A model generated the notes under the pieces. It saw only the letters and a list, made by a program, of their open reading frames with translations. It had not been told where the DNA came from and did not search any database. From positions 434,001 to 498,000 of the forward strand of contig CAWIQJ010000002.1 in NCBI GenBank assembly GCA_963838235.1: a DNA stretch of 64,000 nt, written 5' to 3'. Every line of letters begins with the position of its first letter. The first letter of the stretch is position 1. Positions 17,753 to 29,900 of this stretch are shown here, piece by piece. The DNA comes from JAFECT01 sp963838235. GTDB lineage: Bacteria; Pseudomonadota; Alphaproteobacteria; Caulobacterales; Caulobacteraceae. The position numbers and the translations under genes are program-made.

Positions 17753-19315
17753 ATGGCGTGGTGGAGGACGGCCTTGGCGGCCGGCGTCTTGGCTTCCGTT
17801 TCGTTAGGCGTATCCTCTCACGCCGGGGCGGGCGAACCCACTCAATCGCCCATGGATCGGCTTCGCGCCGCCGCCACGGCCGCCGACGACAAAGATTGCC
17901 CCAAGGCGCTCGAGATCATCCTGCCGCTGATCGATGCACCGGCGGAAAAGGTCCTGCGCCCCGACATCGCCGCCTTGGCCTACGCCATCGCAGCCGGTTG
18001 CGAAATCGGGACTGACCGCGACCGCGCCTATGCTTACGCGGTCCACGGCACGACGCTTGCCGGCGCGACGCCGGAAGTTTGGAAGATGCGGTTCGCGCTC
18101 GAACTCGACGCCAAGCAGAACGAGGCGGCGGTCGCCACCGTCGAGCTTCTGGCGGCCTCACGCCCGGAAGTGCTGAACGCGATGCCGTACCGGTGGATGG
18201 CGCAGCTGCAGAGAACCGTGACCGCCGGCAAGGAAGCCGCGTTGCGCGAGCGCCTGCTCAAAGTGCTCGCCGCCGACGCCTATCGCCCCGAAGAGCCTTT
18301 CGCCTCCAACGACTACTATCGCGTCGAATATGCCCACATCCTCGCTGACAAGGGCGACCTCGCCGGCGCCAAGGCCCTGGTCTTAAAACTCAACTCGCCC
18401 GACGCGATCGAGCGGGCCAGCGTCGACGCGCGCCTGCGCACGGCCTTTAGCAGCGATCCCGATCTTCGATCCCTGGTCGAGCGCCGCCTGGTTTCCGATC
18501 GCGCCATCCTGGCCGCGCACAAAGACCTGTTGGGCGCGGTCGTCGAGACCGCAAGCGACCTGCGCCTGATCGGACGCTACCAGGAAGCGCTCGCACTGAT
18601 CAATTCGGTGGGCGCGCGGATCGACGATCCCTCCGCCTTTTCGGACCGCGACGACCGCCTGCCCTGGTGGTCCGACGTACGCGCCCGCACCCTGCTCGCG
18701 CTCGGGCGCTACGACGAGGCGGTGGCGGTCTACCGCAAGGCGGCGGCCGGCAAGGAGCAGGGCTCGCGCGACGTCAGTCAGGTGATCAACCTCGCCGAAT
18801 ACCAGAACGCGACCGGCCACGGCGCCGATGCGCTGGAAACGCTTGAGGCGTTCGCCGAACCCGGCCGCGGGGTCAGTCCTTACGGTGAGATGGAGATGCG
18901 GTTCGCGCGCGCCTGCGCGCTTGCGCTGACTCACCGCGCCGGTGACGGGGCGGCGGATCTCGACTTCATGCGCGCCCATGAGCTCGATCACCCGCGCGCC
19001 CTGTTCGACACCCTGGCGTGCATGGGCGACCTGGATGGCGCCGCGGCCGCCATGATCCGCCGCCTCAACGACCCCGCACGTCGCGAGGACGCGTTGCTGC
19101 AGCTCGCCGACTACGACGCGCCGCCGGCGGCGCTGGCGGCCGATCCGGTGACCAGCCGGCTCGACGCGATCAAGCATCGCCCCGACGTCGCCGCCGCCAT
19201 CGCCCGCGCCGGCGGCCTCCGCCGCTTCAACATCCAGCCGGCGGAATCTTTAGGGCCACCGGCTCGCGGAGTGTCCGTCCCGCCACATCACCGCCAAGCT
19301 TGGGCGCGATCATGA
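17753..19315 (+). CDS. Secreted TPR-like helical repeat protein
   Basis: 520 aa. Signal peptide MAWWRTALAAGVLASVSLGVSSHAGAG, then alpha-helical repeats with TPR character (CPKALEIILPLIDAPAEKVLRPDIAALAYAIAAGC; LLALGRYDEAVAVYRKAAAGKEQG; NLAEYQNATGHGADALETLEAFAE). Start ATG 17753 is preceded by GGGGAGG about 7 nt away. No enzymatic motif was seen; probably a periplasmic scaffold. Function unknown. Confidence 0.75.
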   Translation: MAWWRTALAAGVLASVSLGVSSHAGAGEPTQSPMDRLRAAATAADDKDCPKALEIILPLIDAPAEKVLRPDIAALAYAIAAGCEIGTDRDRAYAYAVHGTTLAGATPEVWKMRFALELDAKQNEAAVATVELLAASRPEVLNAMPYRWMAQLQRTVTAGKEAALRERLLKVLAADAYRPEEPFASNDYYRVEYAHILADKGDLAGAKALVLKLNSPDAIERASVDARLRTAFSSDPDLRSLVERRLVSDRAILAAHKDLLGAVVETASDLRLIGRYQEALALINSVGARIDDPSAFSDRDDRLPWWSDVRARTLLALGRYDEAVAVYRKAAAGKEQGSRDVSQVINLAEYQNATGHGADALETLEAFAEPGRGVSPYGEMEMRFARACALALTHRAGDGAADLDFMRAHELDHPRALFDTLACMGDLDGAAAAMIRRLNDPARREDALLQLADYDAPPAALAADPVTSRLDAIKHRPDVAAAIARAGGLRRFNIQPAESLGPPARGVSVPPHHRQAWARS

Positions 19316-19379
19316 CAAAAGCCTCATACCCCGTTGCTGGCGCGCGGCCGAGAGTCTCCCTAGTCTTGCGCCTGTCGCC

Positions 19380-20279
19380 ATGCCCGTTACCGGAGCCTCC
19401 CGCGTGTCCGTTCGCCCCACCGCCCGCGCCGTCCTGATCGCCGCCCTCTGCCTGGCCGCGGCCGCCTGTCACCGCTCGCGCGACGAGAAGTCTCAGGGCC
19501 AGCTCACCACCACCCAGGCCCCCCGCGAAAACCCCGCCGCGCCGGTGCTGGTGCCCGGCCTGACCTGCAACACCGACGGCTTCCTGACCGAGACCGCCAA
19601 CCCCGGCGTGGCCAAGATCACGGCATCCGAGGTCCATTTCGTCACCGACCACGGCGACGGCTGTCCCTCCGACGGTCCGGCCTGCCAGGCCAAGGCCTAT
19701 GTCATGAAGGGCGACACGGTGATGACCGGCGTCGCCAACGGCCCCTACGTCTGCGCCTTCTTCCCCGGCAAGGGCGGCGGCAGCGCCGGCTGGGTCAAGC
19801 CGGCCGAGATCGCCGAAATGACCGTTAGCGCAACGCCGCCGCTGGAGACCTGGGCCGGGACCTGGCGCCTGGGCGACGCCGTGATCACGCTGGCGGTCCG
19901 CGACAACGCCCTGGTCGCCGACGGAACCGCACCCGTTCCCAACGCCGCCGCCGCGCCCAAGCCCGCGACCCCGGTCGGCGACGCCGCCCAGTCCGCCACG
20001 CCCGACGCGACGCCGGTCGCCCCGCCGCCCGCCGGCAAGATGAGCGGCGTGGCCCAGCCCGTCGGCGACGCCATCGAATTCGCCGCCGCCGACCCCTCCG
20101 GCTGCCGCGTCGACCTGCGCCTGATCGGGCCGTACCTCGCGGCCAAGGACAACGGCCAGTGCGGGGGAGGGGCGCGGTTCGCGGGTGTGTTCCGGAAGCC
20201 GGGCGCGGCGAGCGCCGGCGGCGGGCCGGTGAAGTCGGGCGCATCGAAATCGAACCCGAACAAGAACGTGTTCTACTGA
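19380..20279 (+). CDS. Lipoprotein of unknown function
   Basis: 299 aa. The N-terminus holds a hydrophobic segment AVLIAALCLAAAAC with a lipobox (AAAC), predicting an acylated envelope lipoprotein; an internal GTG at 19404 would give a tidier signal peptide and may be the true start. The mature part has paired cysteines (LTCNTDGF, GCPSDGPACQAKAY, VCAFFPGKGGGSAGWV, GCRVDL, GQCGG), a central Ala/Pro-rich linker and a basic, Ser/Asn-rich tail. The phrase GWVKPAEIAEM is reminiscent of SH3-type domains. Not recognised. Confidence 0.7.
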   Translation: MPVTGASRVSVRPTARAVLIAALCLAAAACHRSRDEKSQGQLTTTQAPRENPAAPVLVPGLTCNTDGFLTETANPGVAKITASEVHFVTDHGDGCPSDGPACQAKAYVMKGDTVMTGVANGPYVCAFFPGKGGGSAGWVKPAEIAEMTVSATPPLETWAGTWRLGDAVITLAVRDNALVADGTAPVPNAAAAPKPATPVGDAAQSATPDATPVAPPPAGKMSGVAQPVGDAIEFAAADPSGCRVDLRLIGPYLAAKDNGQCGGGARFAGVFRKPGAASAGGGPVKSGASKSNPNKNVFY

Positions 20280-20360
20280 GGTCGATAACGTCGTTATCTG
20301 GTCAGAGACCCGCGGTAGGACTAGGGTGGGCGTGACCGGGAGTCCGGGGAGACGCCGACC

Positions 20361-20660
20361 ATGCCGATTTCCGACTATCTGCTGTCGCTCGCGCTGGCGC
20401 TTCACCCCGCGGCGGACGGCAAGGCCCTAGGTGCGGACGTTCTCATCCAGCCTGCCGGCGGCGTCCAGGTTCAACTCGGCGCGATGGAAAGCGCCTCCAA
20501 GGACCCGCAGACGTTCGGGAAGGCGAGCTACAAGAAGGCCAAGAAAAAGGGTCGTTCAACCCCGCCCAAGAGCGACCCGAACACTCTAACGCGGCACGGC
20601 GTCGAGGCCGATACCAAAGCGATCAAGAGCCCGCCCGATCCCACCAAGGGCCCGAAGTAA
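20361..20660 (+). CDS. Small hypothetical protein with lysine-rich tail
   Basis: 99 aa preceded by GGGGAG about 9 nt before ATG 20361. Residues 1-~45 are mildly hydrophobic (MPISDYLLSLALALHPAADG, then LGADVLIQPAGGVQVQLG); the second half is basic (SYKKAKKKGRSTPPKSDPNTL) and ends PPDPTKGPK. No family recognised. Lys, Thr and Asn content is higher than in GC-rich frame shadows, which supports a real gene. Confidence 0.5.
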   Translation: MPISDYLLSLALALHPAADGKALGADVLIQPAGGVQVQLGAMESASKDPQTFGKASYKKAKKKGRSTPPKSDPNTLTRHGVEADTKAIKSPPDPTKGPK

Positions 20661-20688
20661 CGCCGCCCGGCGACGTGGCCCCGATCGA

Positions 20689-21843
20689 ATGAGCGACGCC
20701 CCGGCCGTTTCCGCGACCTCCTACGAACCCCTGCCCGAACTCTATGCCCGCTGGCTCGGCGACTTGCTGGGCGGTGGCATCCCGCGCGAGACCCGCGCCA
20801 CCTGCAGTGACTGCGCCATGTGCGCCAAGGGCGCCGAGCCGCCGGACCCGCGCGCAACCTTCTTCGATCCGGCGGTGAAGTGCTGCACCTACGTGCCCGA
20901 GCTTCCCAACTATCTGGTCGGCCGCATCCTGAACGATGCGACCCCCGGCGGCGCGGCCGGCCGCGCGGTGCTCGAACTCAGGCTCGACGAGCGCGTCGCC
21001 GTCACGCCGTTGGGCGTGGGCAAGGCGCCGGTCTACGCCCGCCTCTACGACGACATCAGCGACTCCTTCGGGCGCAGCCCCGCCATGACCTGTCCCTATT
21101 TTATCCAGGACGGCGGCGGGTGCGGCGTCTGGCGCCATCGCAACGCGATCTGCACCACCTGGTTTTGCAAGCATGTGCGCGGCAAGACCGCGCGCACCTT
21201 CTGGCGTCAGTCGTTGCAGCCGATGCTGGAAGAGCTCGAGGCGGACCTGAAAGTCTGGTGCGCGCTTCAGCTTGGATTGGGCGATGCGGCCCTGCGCGAC
21301 GTTACCGACTCCGCCGCATGGTCGGGCCGCCGCGACACGCTGACGCCCGAGGCGTTGGACAACAAGGTCGAACCTGTCGCCTACGCCAAGCTCTGGGGCG
21401 CCTGGGCCGGTCGCGAGGCCGAGTATTTCCGTCGCGCCGCGGACCTGGTGGACGCGTTGTCGTGGCCCGAGGCCCTGGCCATCGCCGGTCCGCGCGTCCA
21501 CGCCCTCGCGCAACTGATCCGCGAGGCCTTCGCCAGGCTGACCTCCGACACCCTGCCGCCGCGCCTCGAAGCCGGCGCCATGAACATCGTCCGCGCCGGT
21601 CCCCAGACCACCCGCGTCGCCACCTACAGTCCCTTCGACCCCATCGACGTCCCCAACCTGGTCCTGGCTCTGCTCCACGTCTTCGACGGCCGTCCGACCG
21701 AAGACGCCATCAGTGAGATCGAGACGCGGACCGGCATCGGCCTGGAGCGGTCCCTGGTGCTGAAGCTGGTGGACTTCGGGTTGCTGGAGGAGCCGCCGGA
21801 GCGAGCGGCGCCATCATCGACGGCGATTGACCCCTTCCCCTGA
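20689..21843 (+). CDS. Cysteine-rich conserved hypothetical protein
   Basis: 384 aa, cytoplasmic by composition. The first half carries many cysteines in a pattern that suggests a metal or Fe-S site: CSDCAMC near residue 44, KCCTYVP near 64, then CPYFIQDGGGCGVWRHRNAICTTWFCKHVRG around 140-170. The spacing recalls YkgJ-like zinc/iron-chelating proteins, but I cannot assign the family. The second half is helical (LDLVDALSWPEALAIAGPRVHALAQLIREAF) and ends with a winged-helix-like segment (VLALLHVFDGRPTEDAISEIETRTGIGLERSLVLKLVDFGLLEEP). Start ATG 20689 lies 29 bp after the small upstream gene. Confidence 0.75.
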   Translation: MSDAPAVSATSYEPLPELYARWLGDLLGGGIPRETRATCSDCAMCAKGAEPPDPRATFFDPAVKCCTYVPELPNYLVGRILNDATPGGAAGRAVLELRLDERVAVTPLGVGKAPVYARLYDDISDSFGRSPAMTCPYFIQDGGGCGVWRHRNAICTTWFCKHVRGKTARTFWRQSLQPMLEELEADLKVWCALQLGLGDAALRDVTDSAAWSGRRDTLTPEALDNKVEPVAYAKLWGAWAGREAEYFRRAADLVDALSWPEALAIAGPRVHALAQLIREAFARLTSDTLPPRLEAGAMNIVRAGPQTTRVATYSPFDPIDVPNLVLALLHVFDGRPTEDAISEIETRTGIGLERSLVLKLVDFGLLEEPPERAAPSSTAIDPFP

Positions 21844-21919
21844 CGCCCCCGCGTCGCTAAATCCCCGCGTCTCCCCCGTTACCCACCGTAACGCCACCTC
21901 CAGCCGCGAGCGTTCGCCC

Positions 21920-23588
<1,669 letters not shown>

Positions 23589-23982
23589 GAGAGTCGACGG
23601 CTTGCCCGCCGAAGCCTCGGCGAAGGCGGGCGCGGCGTTAGCTTGACCATAAGGCGGGCGCGAAGCGTTGCCGTAAGGTCTTGTTGTTCGTGCGCCTTTC
23701 CCGGTGAGGTGTTCGCGCAACGAAGGAAAATTATCGCAAAAGGTGAGTTGCGATTGCGGACTGAGGCTGAGGGCCGGACCAGGGAAAAAACCCAGGAAAT
23801 CCAGAGGCAACGCGGCGCGATTATTCCCCAATACGCCCTGCGTGCATGACTTCGGTCTGACGAACGCGTTCGTCTGCGTATTGAATTCAGGGATTTTCCA
23901 GGCGACATAACGGTGTTCGACGCGCGGCGCGGCCGTGGCGTCACGCCGTGCATTCCGCGCGGCGATCCTGAGGGGGTCACCC
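23589..23982. promoter_or_regulatory. Regulatory region upstream of the giant autotransporter
   Basis: 394 bp without a gene. Besides the ettA hairpin it holds an inverted repeat ATCGCAA-N8-TTGCGAT (23733-23754) and a 16-bp perfect palindrome GACGAACGCGTTCGTC (23859-23874) about 110 bp before the autotransporter start. No convincing -35/-10 pair was found by eye. AT content rises around 23720-23900 relative to its neighbours. Confidence 0.4.
23604..23631. terminator. Hairpin after ettA (repeat-like)
   Basis: Stem GCCCGCC-GAA-GCC / GGC-GAA-GGCGGGC (23604-23631) with a symmetrical GAA/GAA internal loop and a 2-nt loop, 16 bp after the ettA stop. There is no T tract. It may stabilise the 3' end or be a dispersed palindromic repeat. 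Confidence 0.45.
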
Positions 23983-26900
23983 ATGACCAAGCGCGTTTCC
24001 CGGACGAGCCCGTCTTCCGTCGCCGCCACGGCGTTCACCCTCAAGCGTAGCGGGGCGGCGACCCGCGCCGGCCTGCTACTGGGCACGGCGCTCGGCTGTT
24101 CGATCGCCGTCTTCTCCCTCGGCGCGCCAGGCACGGCCTGGGCCACGAACGAGTGCGGACCGCTGGTCGCCAGCGGCGGCGTCGACCAGGTCACCTGCGC
24201 GCCAGGCGGCTATCCCTCGGGCATCACCTACGTCGACAACAGCGGCAACCCGGTGGTCGTCACCCTCGGGTCGGGCGCCGACCCGGTCGCGACCAACGGC
24301 GTGTTCCTGGAGAACCAGGCGGCTAACGCTTACGCGAGCGTTCTTATTGACGCCGGTTCCACCATCAACGCCACAAACGTGGGGGTCGGGGCCTATACGT
24401 CGGCCGGCGGCAACGTCTTCATCACGAATTCCGGCACGGTGTTCGGGAACAGCATCGGCCTGTACGGAGACGCGATCAACGGCGGCAGCGTCTACATCAC
24501 GAACTTCGGCAGCGTGTCGGGGGCGAACTCCATCAAGGCGACCACGTCCGACGGGAATGTAGGCATCTTTACCTACGGGATTTCGGCGTTCGGCGGTAAC
24601 ACCACGGCGACCGGTATCTCCGCCTATGCAAAATTTGGAACGGCCTACACCACGGTTCGCGGCGACGTCGCGCTGACCAATATCAGCGGCTATGCGACCG
24701 GCGTCACGTCCGCCGCGACCTTCGACGACACACAGAAGATTTATGGCAACGTCAGCGTAACCGGCTACTCCGGCGCGCTCGGGGTCAAGACGTCGTCGGC
24801 CAACAACGCCTATACGACCGTCTACGGCAACGTGACCGTCGCATCGGGCTATGCGGGCAACGGCGGCGGCAACGCGACCGGCATCATTACGGTCGGGTCG
24901 AACATCGCGTCGGCCAGAGTCTACGGCAGCGTGAGCGTCACGGCGATGAACGGCGTCGCACTGGGCGTCGAGTTCCTCGAGCCTCAACGGCAGCTATGTG
25001 TTCGTTGAAGGCAGCGTTTCGGCGACCGGCGATCTCGGCGCCACGGGCGTCTATGACAAGACGATCTATAATCACAACGCCGGGGTTACCGTCGGCGGCA
25101 ACGTCGGCGCCTATTCCAGCCAGGGAACGGCCACGGGCGTCGTCGCCGTGGCCGGCAACGCGGTCGCGAACGCCGGAACCTACGTCGACGTCACGGTCTC
25201 CGGCAACGTCACCGTCCACGGCTACACGGAAGGTGTCGGAATCGTAGCGCAGAACTACGCCGGCTCGGTGGACATCGACGTCGGTGGCGACGTTACGGTG
25301 ACAGCGACCCAGGGCATTGCGGTCGGCGTCGAGTCTGTCACCTCTTACGACAACACCGTCACCGTCGGCGGCAGCGTCTACGTCAAGGGCGGCGCGGGCG
25401 CTTACGGCGTGGTGGCCGGGGGCGGGAACATCTCAATCGGGATCACCGGCGACGTGACCGCCATTGCTACGGCGGGCGATGCCATCGGGGTTTACTCGGC
25501 CGGCGACAATACGGTCCACATCGGTGGAAACGCCAGCGCCTTCGCCACTGGGAACGCCATCGCCGTTCAGGTCGGCGGCGTGGACGGGTACGCCTACGTT
25601 GGCGGCAACGTCACGGCGATTTCCACCGGTACGGGCAACGCTGAAGGATTCTACGGCAACGCGACGGGCGACGTCGGCGCGCACATCGTCGGCGACGTCT
25701 ACGCCAAGGCGGCGAATGGCATGACGTTCGGCGTGGCCGGCATCAGCTCCGGCGGCAACGTCACCCTCTATGTCGGCGGCGACGTCTATGCGGCGAACGC
25801 GCAGGGCATCGCGGCGGGCGCGTTGACGGAAGCCGCTGTCGGGTCGGGCGACATCACCATCGAAGGCAACGTCGTCGCGCGCGGTTACGCCGGGGCGATC
25901 GGCGTTGCGATCGAAGGCTACGGCAACATTCACGTCGGCGGCAGCGTGGGCGCCTATTCCTCGAACGGCAACGCCTACGGCGTGGCGATCGTGGGCACGG
26001 GCGGCTACGCCTTTGTCGGTGGCAACATCACCGTCGTCTCGGACTACACGGACCCCTCGGCCAAGTCGGACGGCTTCTACGGCAACGTTTCGGGCGATGT
26101 CAGCGGCCACATCGACGGCAGCGTCTCGGTCATGGGCGCGAACGGCACGACGTTCGGCGTCGCGGGCGTCAGCTCCGGCGGCAACGTCACCCTCTATGTC
26201 GGCGGCGACGTCTATGCGGCGAACGCGCAGGGCATCGCGGCGGGCGCGTTGACGGAAGCCGCTGTCGGGTCGGGCGACATCACCATCGAAGGCAACGTCG
26301 TCGCGCGCGGTTACGCCGGGGCGATCGGCGTTGCGATCGAAGGCTACGGCAACATTCACGTCGGCGGCAGCGTGGGCGCCTATTCCTCGAACGGCAACGC
26401 CTACGGCGTGGCGATCGTGGGCACGGGCGGCTACGCCTTTGTCGGCGGCAACATCACCGTCGTCTCGGGCTACACGGACCCCTCGGCCAAGTCGGACGGC
26501 TTCTACGGCAACGTTTCGGGCGATGTCAGCGGCCACATCGACGGCAGCGTCTCGGTCATGGGCGCGAACGGCACGACGTTCGGCGTCGCGGGCGTCAGCT
26601 CCGGCGGCAACGTCACCCTCTATGTCGGCGGCGACGTCTATGCGGCGAACGCGCAGGGCATCGCGGCCGGCGCGTTGACGGAAGCCGCCGTCGGGTCGGG
26701 CGACATCACCATCGAAGGCAACGTCGTCGCGCGCGGTTACGCCGGGGCGATCGGCGTTGCGATCGAAGGCTACGGCAACATTCACGTCGGCGGCAGCGTG
26801 GGCGCCTATTCCTCGAACGGCAACGCCTATGGCGTGGCGATCGTGGGCACGGGCGGCTACGCCTTTGTCGGCGGCAACATCACCGTAGTCTCGGACTACA

Positions 26901-29900
26901 CGGACCCGTCGGCCAAGTCGGACGGCTTCTACGGCAACGTCACGGGCGACGTCAGCGGCCACATCGACGGCAGCGTCTCGGTCATGGGCGCGAACGGCAC
27001 GACGTTCGGCGTCGCGGGCGTCAGCTCCGGCGGCAACGTCACCCTCTATGTCGGCGGCGACGTCTATGCGGCGAACGCGCAGGGCATCGCGGCCGGCGCG
27101 TTGACGGAAGCCGCTGTCGGGTCGGGCGACATCACCATCGAAGGCAACGTCGTCGCGCGCGGTTACGCCGGGGCGATCGGCGTTGCGATCGAAGGCTACG
27201 GCAACATTCACGTCGGCGGCAGCGTGGGCGCCTATTCCTCGAACGGCAACGCCTATGGCGTGGCGATCGTGGGCACGGGCGGCTACGCCTTTGTCGGCGG
27301 CAACATCACCGTAGTCTCGGACTACACGGACCCGTCGGCCAAGTCGGACGGCTTCTACGGCAACGTCACGGGCGACGTCAGCGGCCACATCGACGGCAGC
27401 GTCTCGGTCATGGGCGCGAACGGCACGACGTTCGGCGTCGCGGGCGTCAGCTCCGGCGGCAACGTCACCCTCTATGTCGGCGGCGACGTCTATGCGGCGA
27501 ACGCGCAGGGCATCGCGGCCGGCGCGTTGACGGAAGCCGCTGTCGGGTCGGGCGACATCACCATCGAAGGCAACGTCGTCGCGCGCGGCTACGCCGGGGC
27601 GATCGGCGTTGCGATCGAAGGCTACGGCAACATCCACGTCGGCGGCAGCGTGGGCGCCTATTCACCGGGCGATACCTATGGAGTGGGCATCGTCGGCACG
27701 GGCGGCTACGCCTATGTGGGCGGCAATGTGGTGGCGATTTCGACCACCAGTGCGGCGACCAAGACGTTCGGCTTCTACGGCAATGTGACGGGCGACATCT
27801 CGAGCCATGTGGTCGGCGACGTTTACGCGCGCTCGTACACGGGCAACGCCGTCGGCATGCACAGCTATACGAGCGACGCCGGCGGGACCAACCAGGTCTA
27901 TGCCGGCGGCGTGGCCGCAGTGGGCTACACCGGCGCGATGGGCGTCGACGCCGAGGGCGGCTATGTCACCGTGCACGTCGGCGGGAACGTCTTTGCGGAC
28001 GCCACCCATTCGGGCGACGCCGTGGGCGTCTATGTGAAGGGCGACAGCTCGATCTTCATCGGCGGCAACGCCGTCGCGCTATCGGTCGCCGGCAACGCCA
28101 CGGCCGTGCAGATGCAGAGCACCGCCGACGGCTACGTGACCGTCGTCGGCAACGTCTACGCAGGCGGCGACATCAACGCGACCGGCATCTACAACTATTC
28201 GACGGGCTATTCGAAGACCGTCGTCGGTGGTGACGTCGAAGCCAGGGCGGTTCTTGGGCAGGCGACGGGCGTGTACGCCTATTCTGAGACGGGCGCCGCT
28301 TACGTGAGCGTCGGCGGCAATGTGACCGCGATCTCCGAACTCGGCGACGCGACCGGCGTGTACGCCAGCGGCCCGGCCGGCGGGACGGTGAATGTGACGG
28401 GCAGCGTTGGGGCCCAGGCCTATGGCGACGCCATCGGCGTCGAGGTCCTCGGGCCGTCCTATGCCAATGTGACGGTTGGGGGAGATGTTACAGCGATCGC
28501 CCTCAACGGCGACGCGACCGGCGTCACGGCGAGCGGCGACGACGTCCACGTCCTCGTCGGCGGCACGGTCACGGCCTATTCGAAGTTCGGCGACGCGACC
28601 GGCGTCAGTGCGGTCAGCACCGGCTATGCCGGCGCCGGCGTTGACGGCGACGTCTATGCGATCGCGCCGGACGGCAACGCCATCGGCGTCACGGTCAAGG
28701 GCGAACTCGGGGGCTTCTATGCGGGCGCGTACGTCGGCGGCAACGTCACGGTCGAGGGCGAGTACTCTGCGATCGGTGTATCGGTGACGTCCTCCGGCAG
28801 AAACAGCGCCACGGTGGGCGGCAACGTTCTGGCGATCGCGACCGACGGCAGCGCTACGGGCGTCCTCGCGACCAGCGGCTACAGCAACGTCACGGTGTCC
28901 GTGGGCGGCAGCGTGACCGCTGCAGCCTCGGCCGCCGCGACGGGCGTCTACGCCGACGCCGACGGGACCGCCGGCGGCGTCGCCAGCGTCACGGTCACCG
29001 GGGACGTCAGCGCCACCGCCGTCAACGGAGAAGCCGTCGGCGTCCTCGCTGAGGGCGGCAATGCCGATGTCAGCGTGGGCGGCAATGTCTCGGCCCTCTC
29101 GGGCGCCAGCGTCGCCGTCGGCGTCGAAGCCGTGGGCGACTACGGCGTGACCGTGTCGGTGGGCGGCAACGTGTACGCCCGCAGCATCACCGGGCCCGGC
29201 GCAATCGGCATCATCGCTGAAAGCGAAGACAACGTGAGCGTCACCGTCGACGGGACGACCGAAGTTATCGGCAACCTCGCGTTTGGCGTCTATGCGGAAA
29301 GCGTCGCCGACGGCGGCGTGACGGTCGATGTCGGCAACGTCATCGTCCATCAATACGACGCCACCAACCCGTATGAGGGCGCCGGCGTCGTCACCTACAC
29401 GACCGGCGCGACCAACATCACCGCCGGCGAGATCTACACGACCGGCAACTTCACCGACGGCGTCCGCGCGGGCAAGGCCGGCTCGGACAACGGCGACACG
29501 ACCATCACGGTGGGCTCGGTCGAGACCACCGGAGCCTATTCGCCCGGTGTGTGGGTGTCCGGACTCGGCAACGCCACGGTCACCAGCGGCACGGCCTACA
29601 CCAAGGGCTACAAGTCGGACGGTATCTACGCCGTCTCGTCCGCCGGCGGCGTGACCGTGACGTCGACCATAGTCAAGACGCTCGGCAACTACTCGGCCGG
29701 CATCTACGCCGCGGCGGGCGGGCCGGTTGTCGTGAACTCTGGCACGTCGGTCACCTACGGTTACAAGTCCGACGCTGTGTTCGCCCTCAACACGGGCGTG
29801 ACCGCGTCCGACACGGTCGCGGTCTACTCCGGCAACGCGATCACCCACGGCGCGTACTCGATCGGCATTTACGCGTCGGGCTACAACTCGACTTACGTGA

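Noticed and set aside
25751..27663. CRISPR-like direct repeat array
   Set aside because: The repeats are 426 bp, contiguous, in frame and translated; there are no spacers and no cas genes.
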